A stretch of 64,000 nt of DNA, taken from contig CACRXP010000001.1 in assembly GCA_902702965.1 (NCBI GenBank), positions 4,246,060 through 4,310,059 of the forward strand, read 5' to 3'. Origin of the DNA: Spirometra erinaceieuropaei (Eukaryota; Platyhelminthes; Cestoda; Diphyllobothriidea; Diphyllobothriidae). Below the pieces are notes generated by a model. It worked only from the letters and a program-made list of their open reading frames with translations, was not told the DNA's origin and did not search any database. Below, piece by piece: positions 57,448 through 64,000 of this stretch (positions are counted from its first letter, which is position 1; each line of letters opens with the position of its first letter). The translations under genes and the position numbers were made by a program.

Positions 57448-57561
57448 CAGTTTAAGTCCGTTTATTAAGAAAATGAGGCTTTCGCCCTTGAGCTCCCTAT
57501 TCATATCGATAAACAGAAATAACGTCATCAATTACATCATCAAATGCGAAAAGTTAAGAAG

Positions 57562-59298
57562 TTAGCGGTAAGTGGGAGCTAGGCGCAAACTGCCGCCGCT
57601 AAAACAATCATTATTATATGTACAGTATGTTCTCAACAAATGAGCGTCTAGTCTGCACTTAAAGGATTTGACACTTTCGGAAAGAACGACGGCATCAGGG
57701 AGTCCATTCCATGCCCCGATGACCCTGTGAGAGAAGGCGTTCCGTCGGACGTCCGAATGAGCCCGCTTCCTTTGCAGTTTGAACGGATGACCACGCAGAC
57801 GGTCAGTCCGGGCCAATTCAAAGTATTCATCAAAGTCTAGGGCACACTCACGGCTTCTGACAATCCTGTAGGTTTGAATGAGATCGCCGCGCAGTTGCCT
57901 GTAATTTAGAGGAAACAGATTTAGTTCGGTCAGCCTGGTTTCGTAGAGCAAATGATGAAGATTCTTGACCATCTTCGTAGCCATCGCCTGTACTCTTTCC
58001 AGTCGTTGATAATCTTTCTTCAACCACGGTCGCCAGGCCTGGACTGCATACTCTAAGTGAGACCGGACGAATGCCCCATAGGTTTTTCCGAACAGCTCCT
58101 TGTCGATCTGCACAAATCCTTGCCTCAGCGCAAATAACACCCTTATCTTACTTTTGGCTGCCCTTTGACACTGTGAAGATGGTTTCAGCGAGGAGGTCAT
58201 TAGGACGCCCAGGTCTTTCTGTTCCACAACATTTGAAAGGGGCTGACCACCAAGGACGTATTGAAAGGAATCGTCCTCCTTACTGGTCCGTCTGGTGCGG
58301 AGTCTCAGGACCACACATTTGTCCACATTTAAATTGAGGAGCCAGCGAGCTGACCAACTGTTCAGGCGGTTGAGACTGTCTTGAAGCGCGTGCCTGTCTG
58401 CATCAGATCTGCTGGGTCTCCACAGCTTAACATCGTCAGCAAACATGATGGCGCTGCATCCCAGGTCGTTGACGCAGTCATTAATGTAAACCAGGAATAG
58501 CAACGGCCCTAAGACGGAGCCCTGGGGTACACCACTTAGAAAGGGAGTAGAAGTTGACCTTGAGGCCTCAATGCACACGGTTTGCGATCTCCCGGTAAGA
58601 AAATCTGTTGTCCATGTCAGCAGCGTTCCTCTTATCCCAATTTCAGAAAGTTTGTAGATTAGGCGTTTGTGTGGGACGCTGTCGAACGCCTTCTTAAAGT
58701 CTGTGTATATGACATCAACCCTCCCATCCTCGTCCAGTGCGCGAGTCCACTGCTCCGTCGAGAGCAATAAACTGGAAAGACACGAGCGGTTCTGTCTAAA
58801 GCCGTGCTGCAGGTCTGAGATTAAATGGCCCTGCTCCAGGAACTCCATAGTTGCTTTCTTAACTATAGCCTCCATTATTTTACAGCAGATGCAGGTTAGA
58901 CTAACATTCCGGTAATTGTTAGCATTAATGCGAGCCCCACCCTTGTATATCGGAAAGATATTTGCTGTCTTCCATTCCGATGGCAACCTCCCTAATTCGA
59001 ATGACGAGCGGAAGATGTGCGCCAGTGGTTTGGAAAGTTCATTCGCCAGTTCCTTCAAGAATTTGGCCGGTATATTGTCCGGACCCGAGGACTTTGCTTC
59101 CTTGAGATTTTTCAGCTCCCTTTCCACGACAGCTGTCGGGAACAGCATGGAGTCAAGCACGCGATCAGCAGTCTCAACAGCATTGTTAGCACTGCGAAAC
59201 TCTGTTTCTCTAGTAAAAACCGAAGCAAAATACTGTCCTAAGTGTTCGGCTTTCTCGCTGTTCTCAGTGATCTCTACACCATTACCATCCTTCAGCAC
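57562..59298 (-). CDS. L2 LINE: reverse transcriptase and C-terminal region, 578-codon open frame
   Basis: The longest open frame in the window. From the first Met: SSGPDNIPAKFL (70-81), NNYRNVSLTCICC (127-139), HGFRQNRSCL (165-174), IYTDFKKAFDSVP with catalytic Asp at 200, SGVPQGSVLGP (255-265) and MFADDVKLW with the Asp pair at 288-289. The C-terminal half has RSHLEYAVQAWRPWLKKDYQ, LERVQAMATKMV, NLFPLNYRQLRGDLIQTYRI and FSHRVIGAWNGLPDAVV. All RT catalytic residues are present. Usual NYRPVSL is NYRNVSL. The Met at 59298 is just the first in the open stretch; the true ORF2 would begin in the endonuclease, which lies upstream in other frames. Enzymatic capacity is plausible; mobility is not. 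Confidence 0.85.
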   Translation of the reverse strand: MLKDGNGVEITENSEKAEHLGQYFASVFTRETEFRSANNAVETADRVLDSMLFPTAVVERELKNLKEAKSSGPDNIPAKFLKELANELSKPLAHIFRSSFELGRLPSEWKTANIFPIYKGGARINANNYRNVSLTCICCKIMEAIVKKATMEFLEQGHLISDLQHGFRQNRSCLSSLLLSTEQWTRALDEDGRVDVIYTDFKKAFDSVPHKRLIYKLSEIGIRGTLLTWTTDFLTGRSQTVCIEASRSTSTPFLSGVPQGSVLGPLLFLVYINDCVNDLGCSAIMFADDVKLWRPSRSDADRHALQDSLNRLNSWSARWLLNLNVDKCVVLRLRTRRTSKEDDSFQYVLGGQPLSNVVEQKDLGVLMTSSLKPSSQCQRAAKSKIRVLFALRQGFVQIDKELFGKTYGAFVRSHLEYAVQAWRPWLKKDYQRLERVQAMATKMVKNLHHLLYETRLTELNLFPLNYRQLRGDLIQTYRIVRSRECALDFDEYFELARTDRLRGHPFKLQRKRAHSDVRRNAFSHRVIGAWNGLPDAVVLSESVKSFKCRLDAHLLRTYCTYNNDCFSGGSLRLAPTYR

Positions 59299-59318
59299 CG
59301 CGACCGGGTCCTTATTTT

Positions 59319-59687
59319 TCAGTCTACTGTTAAGACAGTGAAATAAAATCTTAGGTTTCTGTTAAGCCTGTCGTATAATTTTGGATTCATACTCCTTCCG
59401 TGCCTGACGGATACATTTTTGACGGCATTTCGTTGACGACGAAATTCTTCGAAATGCGCTGGTGACGCAGTTTCCCTGAATATTTTCCATCTTTTGCTTT
59501 TCTTCCGTAGCTGCCTATTTAGGTCCCTAGTTAACCAAGCAGGTCGACTAGTTGTTTTTTGTACTTTAGGTGGACAACAGCGCCTAATCAGATCGAGTGA
59601 AATCGTTTTAAAAGATCTCCAGTCGTCCTCCGGATCTCCCCTGAGTATTTGGTCCCAATTCACGGACAGCAATTCGTTCTTCATCAT
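59319..59687 (-). pseudogene. L2 LINE: linker between endonuclease and RT
   Basis: Reads LLSVNWDQILRGDPEDDWRS, SRPAWLTRDLNRQLRKKSKR and HFEEFRRQRNAVKNVSVRHG, aligning with the linker of L1 (VLFSGNVKEDWNLF, RPQWLTQELKREI). Near 59400 the correct frame switches (RQARKEYESKIIRQA in another frame), so the last ~25 residues of the open frame are spurious. One stop and one frameshift separate it from the RT frame. Confidence 0.75.
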
Positions 59688-59732
59688 ATTAAAATCTGCC
59701 TTCCATATATTAGGTTGGCCCTCTGTTCTCTT

Positions 59733-60206
59733 CTAGCGTTTAGAGAAGAGCGAGTAATCCCATAGTAGCGTAGTATGATCACTTTTCCTGAGAGGTGCAT
59801 TGGAGTACACTTCGTCGATATTAGAGAAGTCTTTAGTGAAAACTAGGTCTAGAAGTCTTTTTGGTACCTTCACATGTTGCGCCAGAGGGAGATCGAGTGT
59901 GAGGTCCAGTAGCTTATTGCTGAAAGAGGCTGGCCCACCGTTAACTGCCATAGTTTCCCACTCTATTGCAGGTGCGTTGAAATCCCCAGCAATAAGTACC
60001 TCCCAATAGTTTTCCCACTCTATTGCAGGTGCGTTGAAATCCCCAGCAATAAGTACCTCTTGGTGGCTAGCTACGTCTTTGACTAAACCAAGGAGCGACT
60101 CATTAGCTGCACTCAGAAGATTTGGTGGTCTGTAAATCGCCAGAAATTCTAGATTTTGTGCATTGCTCTTCTTTATCTTTATCCAGACGGATTCATATTC
60201 AAGGGA
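59733..60206 (-). pseudogene. L2 LINE: partial APE endonuclease with internal duplication
   Basis: Reads SLEYESVWIKI, LEFLAIYRPPN, LIAGDFNAPAIEW twice in tandem, LDLTLDLPLAQHV, LLDLVFTKD and LRKSDHTTLLWDY with the Ser-Asp-His end. The N-terminal third of the domain, including the catalytic Glu region, is missing through truncation. A 57-bp (19-codon) in-frame direct duplication covers the GDFN motif. A stop after LFSKR (59733) ends the frame. Confidence 0.8.
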
Positions 60207-60753
60207 GATGCATGCTTTCCGCGTAAGAAAAAGCATGCATTCCCCCATGCTTTTAAGAAGATCCCATGCGGTGTTCATAAAATTTCGCAATGGATGCGGA
60301 CTATACTGTAAGTTTCATGAGAAGCATTGGTAAACGGACATGTGCGATGCTGTATGTATGAACATTGCACGGCCTTAAAAATCTCATAATTATATACTTT
60401 TTTAAAACCGAAAGATAACCTTTCTTAGGGTATAAAGTGTGAAGGCAATGTGATTTTCTACCAAACAAATAAGAAAAAGCAAATTTTTATGCATGTTTTC
60501 TATAAAATATATTTGAACGTATAAGACCACCGAAAATCAATGTGAAAAATGCATGCCGTTTTAATGGTCATCTTTAACCGAGTTTGGTTTCTACGGAAGT
60601 TCGGAAAGAAATTCAGTCAAAAGTCGACATTCTGGCGAGTCCGAAATACTGTACGATGATAATCAATATTACAACCCCACCTAGGTAATCCTTTCTAATC
60701 GAAAATGCATTTTATAATTTCGGCCAAAATTTCTTGAGATCGGTCACCCACTG
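60207..60753. mobile_element. Foldback MITE, subfamily M2, copy 2: right part
   Basis: Resumes at GCATGCTTTCCGCGTAAGAA, with GGATGCGGACTATACTGTAA, TTTCATGAGAAGCATTGGTA, AATGCATGCCGTTTTAATGG and the terminal GAGATCGGTCACCCACTG. It aligns with 46024-46534 of the copy at 45597 and completes the split copy started at 57344. Confidence 0.8.
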
Positions 60754-61289
60754 CGTAAGCTTAATCCAAGCCCTAAACTTCTAAACCTAACCTGAACCTC
60801 CCTGGAATCTACCGCAAGTCCACGTGTCCCTAGTCCTCTGCCCTACCATCTTGTCATTTAAAAACTTGGATGTCATCTGGCGCCAAGCCCTCGCGATAAT
60901 ACAATCCAATCCCCCTCCGCTCTTCAGTCTCCCTCAGAAGCCAGGCTACTCTACTAAATGATGAGTCATCACCGCCACCACAATGCCCTCCGTGCCTTCG
61001 TTGACCCAGCGCCGCCACGACGACTGCGGGCCTATGTAGACCGATCAGAATACCATCTGAGTGTCCTCCCCGGATGCTGCAGACCATCCTCTCAGCCTTG
61101 TCTCGCCTAATTCTGACTTGGGACTTGACTGAATGGATGGAGTGCAAGTTCCCCCCCCCCCCGAAACCAACCTCCGAACCGCACTGTATTCCGTGAAAGA
61201 GGCAGGTGAACGAGAAGATGGCAACAATAGGGTGTAGGACACCAACTAATAGAAGCGAACAGGCGAGTTCCAGGTAGAAGTTTAAAAGA
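60754..61289. other. Unassigned DNA
   Basis: Includes a C run at about 61150-61162. No gene recognised. Confidence 0.5.
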
Positions 61290-61450
61290 CGGAGATGTGA
61301 TCACTGAAACAAGAACTTCATTGGCCTGATATTTCGGATTCTTACTGGAATCCGTCATCTGCGACTGTCTCTGATGATGGATTCCAGTGAGAATCCGGAA
61401 CGTCAGGCCAATAAATTTCATGTTCCAGCGATCACACCATGTCTTCTGAC
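61290..61450. ncRNA. Inverted pair of hammerhead-ribozyme repeats (H4 plus, H5 minus)
   Basis: Two copies of the ~80-base hammerhead repeat meet head to head near 61368. Plus (H4, 61371-61403): CTGATGA, perfect helix II (GGATTC/GAATCC), then GGAACGTC, where GAAA has become GGAA. Minus (H5, 61331-61361): CAGATGA (U4 changed), perfect helix II, GAAATATC, whose helix III pair is U-A. Each has one disabling core change. The downstream AATAAA-type segment is present in H4 and decayed in H5. As a unit the stretch forms an imperfect palindrome of about 160 bases. Confidence 0.65.
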
Positions 61451-61824
61451 ACCAACCAACTTGAGCTAGCCTATGGACCGCGTCATATGGTGGATGGTGG
61501 TAAAAGGGGTTAGACGGGTGGGGCAAAGTGCAGGACGGAGAGCAAAAAGACACAGAAAATAAATAAATTTCTGCTGAAAGTAGCTCTCATTTGGCAAAGA
61601 AAGTGAACGCTATAATTAAAAAATAAACAAGAGACAATTTTCAAAAAATAGCGGACTCTGAATAAACCGCCGCTGGTAAATTTGCATATAGTTAGGAAGG
61701 CAAGGAAATTTCAATCAGTGGGAACGGTGTCTACAGTCCCACTGAATTTTGGTGTATATTTTGGAATTGGCAGCTAGATGGTGTCCTACAACCTACGGTT
61801 ACCGATAGTTATATTTCAGCATGA
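61451..61824. other. Unassigned DNA
   Basis: AT-rich; nothing recognised. Confidence 0.45.
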
Positions 61825-62010
61825 GATTAATGGCAAAGACAAGGGAGACCGGAATGGCCATTTCTGCCTTGTTGTCGTCATCAATCGGCCATACCCAACC
61901 CCTGAGGTTTCAATCTCGAGGGTTCGGGCCTGCGTCCTGTTGGCTAGAAGTCCAATGCCTTAGCCACTGAGTCGCATGCTCGTAGTCTTGTCGGTTTGGG
62001 ATCGGGTATA
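61825..62010 (-). mobile_element. tRNA-Arg(TCT)-derived SINE-like repeat, S3
   Basis: On minus the tRNA-like part reads GCGACTCAGTGGCTAAGGCA, TTGGACTTCTAGCCAA (stem and loop with anticodon TCT) and CAGGCCCGAACCC. On plus, GGCAAAGACAAGGGAGACCG and GAATGGCCATTTCTGCCTTG match the body of S1 and S2. GTATATAAACATATGGTAG to its right corresponds to 18895-18908 of S1, so similarity continues to about 62110. Confidence 0.65.
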
Positions 62011-62139
62011 TAAACATATGGTAGATGACCCACATCGATCGCTCTACTGAGACCTACCCGTTCAGTGATGCATTGGGGCTCAGCCTTATGCCCCGCAGGA
62101 TGTCGCACAACGAGCACTCATATATGCAGAATGAGATAA

Positions 62140-62176
62140 TGAACAAAGACATGGCCATTCCGATTTCCATTGTCTT
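62140..62176 (+). repeat. SINE fragment in opposite orientation
   Basis: CATGGCCATTCCGATTTCCA followed by TTGTCTTTGTCGACAATCG is the complement of the SINE body word GACAAAGACAAGGGAGACCG-GAATGGCC. It lies just right of S3 and points the other way. Confidence 0.5.
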
Positions 62177-62179
62177 TGT

Positions 62180-62904
62180 CGACAATCGACAACCTGCGGG
62201 GCTTTAAGTCGAGTCTCAAGATCCAATGGAGCGAGTAAGCCCCGTAGAACGATCGTGAACGCCGCCTGCCATAAGTTATATTTCAGTTTTAATTAGGAGT
62301 AAATGGACTAGGGATAGTCCTCTGATTAAAAGTTTCCTACTTCAGCCACGAGTCCATGCTCCTTCTGCAATCAGGACTGACAGGTAGCCGCTACCTCCAA
62401 GTGACCGGAAATATTTCTATTCCCAACCGACAGGCTATGACCTCGCAAATCAAGATGGAAAGAGCCAAGTTTAGAGATGCTCCATTACCGTTGGACTCGG
62501 GCTCGTGTTTCATGCCGTCACCAGTGGTCTAGATATTACCGCCTTCTAATGATCACTCTACTGTTCGCTTGCTTTGTCGTTAGTATTTCTGGACCAATTT
62601 CTGCGAATATCTCCATGTTACAATTGAGAAATCGATTTGGCAAACACGTGTTTTCGGTAACTCATCATCAAGCCAATACAGTTACATAAAAATTGAAAAT
62701 ATGAGAAGTTCACAGGGTTTATAAGGGAGTCAGGGGCCAGTGACATTCATCGTTCCCACGCCATCCGTATGGCGAAGCCGACTTGTTATGGCCACTGGGG
62801 CAAGGGGGAGGGGGAGGGCGACATAAGCTGTGAGTGATTTTTTTAAGTCGGGTACGTTGAGCACACATCACTGCCATTAGGAGGTTGGAGCGGCGTGCAA
62901 TCAT
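62180..62904. other. Unassigned DNA
   Basis: No recognisable gene or repeat before PLE C. Confidence 0.45.
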
Positions 62905-63400
62905 CATCTGGGGGTCGGAGTTGGCCACGAAGGACAGAGCTCCTGTGTCGACTTCTTCTGACAACATAGCACTGGATTCGCTAGACGTGTAACCACTGCC
63001 CCGGCTGCAGCTAGAATCCTATGGTGTAGGGTTTTGGAAAAGCATTCTGGTGCCCAGTAGACAATCTGAAAGTCTTCTTTGACATCGACTTGGAGAGTCG
63101 TATCACAAGATGTGCGAGAACAGAACTTGAAATCGATTTTTTTCACCTCTGCCTAGCCAGGTTGGCATGTGCTCACGTAGTCTCTTTTCCAGCCGCTTCG
63201 TTATGCGGCTAATGTATCCCGCTCCACAGCAACAGGTGAATGAGTAAATACACATCGACGTGGCCATCAACGGTAGTCGGTCTTTACCTCCCAAGTGTAT
63301 GAGGAGAGATTTCGTGAAACATACGCGTAAATTGGCTGCGGGGAAGGCGCTAGTGGTCGCCGTCTTCAGACGTCGTCCTTCTGCTTCCCCTCAAAAAGAC
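62905..63400 (-). pseudogene. PLE C: GIY-YIG endonuclease
   Basis: On minus: MCIYSFTCCCGAGYISRITK, RLEKRLREHMPTWL (GIY-YIG core with a Cys-rich insertion, as in the fragment at 24298), then after a frame change TSCDTTLQVDVKEDFQIVYW and LHHRILAAAGAVVTRLANPV, the C-terminal part where the family has a conserved Glu-rich helix. It belongs to a different PLE family from A and B, which have YTGQTGR. Confidence 0.7.
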
Positions 63401-63404
63401 AGTC

Positions 63405-64000
63405 TTATAAATAAGTTGTTCTTTTTTGCAATTGCCATGATGGGCGTTGCCGTGCGCTCCCCAATATTTCGGAGGACAAAGCTCTCTGAGCATCCGTTTT
63501 CGTGGAGTATATCTCGCAGCTGCCGGAGTTCTGTTTCAACAGTCTCAGGAGAGCAGGTATGACGCATTTTAGTTGCCGATCATTGGAATAAATTGCGTTT
63601 AATATTTGGGGGAACAAAACCGTGAAAATTAATGTATCGCGCCGTCCAGAGTTTCTTCCGGAATACCCTTCGCCGGATGGATTCATCCTCTTGTCTGTGC
63701 CGAAGAACATCGAGGAACGAGATTTCGTTGTCTGCCTCAAACTCTGCAGAGAACTTTATAGAGTAGTGGCAATGTTAAACATTTAGACCTGGGCGTCTGT
63801 GAAGGTGCTAAAACCCGTCAGCCCGAAAATATCGTCGACGTACCGACTGTAGAAATCAAGGCCATTAATAGTGCCTTGTAGCCTTGTCTTCTCGACTTTG
63901 CATATGAAGCCATTTGCTTCGGATTATAAACCAAGATTTGACCTAAATTCTAAAGATCGTGTTGCTTAGCCAGTACGAGAAATTGGGATCCCGGCTATAG
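63405..64000 (-). pseudogene. PLE C: reverse transcriptase C-terminal part (cut by window edge)
   Basis: On minus from the right edge: RYVDDIFGLTGFSTFTDAQV near 63790-63850 (catalytic Asp pair intact), YSIKFSAEFEADNEISFLDV, RRVFRKKLWTARYINFHGFV and PPNIKRNLF (63730-63600), then ETELRQLRDILHENGCSESF (63540-63480). FLDVL, the YRKKxWT-type block and the position of YVDD identify a Penelope-like RT thumb and palm. At least one stop and one frameshift are visible. The upstream RT lies beyond position 64000. Confidence 0.75.

Larger units (their letters stand above)
57446..60206 (-). mobile_element. CR1/Jockey-like LINE, L2, inserted in a MITE
   Basis: On minus, from about 60206: partial APE endonuclease, linker, intact RT-plus-C-terminal frame, 3' UTR with AATAAA near 57465, and a short ACTGACT tail. 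It interrupts an M2 MITE, and AGAT occurs at both junctions (57442-57445 and near 60205-60208), a possible 4-bp target-site duplication. The 5' end is truncated within the endonuclease. It shares RT and tail with L1 at 21865, but the two proteins have diverged clearly. Confidence 0.9.

Noticed and set aside
1..64000. CRISPR array, bacterial defence locus, prophage or operon
   Set aside because: No regular short repeats with unique spacers and no bacterial gene organisation; all recognisable content is of eukaryotic transposable elements.

Overview
The window looks like repeat-dense nuclear DNA from a eukaryote, most likely a parasitic flatworm and probably a diphyllobothriidean tapeworm (Spirometra or Diphyllobothrium-like). 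That placement is an inference. It rests on the mix of retroelements: Penelope-like elements (PLEs) with GIY-YIG endonucleases, CR1/Jockey-type LINEs with an (ACTG)n 3' tail, a LINE with C-terminal zinc fingers of a type I associate with tapeworms, and Ty3/Gypsy integrase remnants resembling the CsRn1 group. There are no bacterial-style operons, no rRNA genes and no convincing functional tRNA genes.

Only one reading frame looks like a possible ordinary gene: a 351-codon Gln/Ser-rich frame at 599-1654, with a TATA-like box upstream and AATAAA downstream. A short frame at 8023-8204 ending in a consensus GTAAGT donor is a much weaker exon candidate. Nearly everything else that can be recognised is mobile-element debris.

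Layout. 1-2000: simple repeats and the candidate gene. 2000-12000: unassigned DNA with two ~1-kb foldback MITEs (5995-6969, 9652-10643), a long palindrome and the first hammerhead-like motif. 12000-17600: a well-preserved hammerhead motif (12653-12686), LINE 3' fragments and a decayed Gypsy integrase. 18700-21500: tandem tRNA-Arg(TCT)-derived repeats, a third MITE, a small TIR element with TTAGGG-like internal sequence and a tRNA-like sequence. 21865-24225: a 5'-truncated CR1-like LINE. 24298-25925: PLE debris with a hammerhead motif and a 5' inversion. 27734-28717: MITE. 29870-34530: a nearly full-length but ruined LINE (endonuclease, RT, zinc fingers) followed by repeated 3' sequence to 35515. 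38848-44632: a very large inverted repeat (two ~1.6-kb arms, ~2.5-kb spacer). 45597-46534: a second MITE subfamily. 47465-49170: another PLE with a 5' inversion. 49471-50300: Gypsy integrase remnant. 57344-60753: a MITE split by a CR1-like LINE whose 578-codon RT frame is still open. 61290-61450: an inverted pair of hammerhead-like motifs. 62905-64000: a third PLE family running off the right edge.

The most interesting signals are structural. (1) Both PLE copies whose 5' part is visible carry a 5' inversion of the kind explained in mammalian L1 by twin priming. (2) A dispersed family of minimal hammerhead-like motifs has covarying bases in its two-base-pair helix III. (3) The 1.6-kb inverted repeat preserves a similar ~90-codon frame in both arms. 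Element identities come from motifs read by eye, without database searches, so boundaries are approximate.
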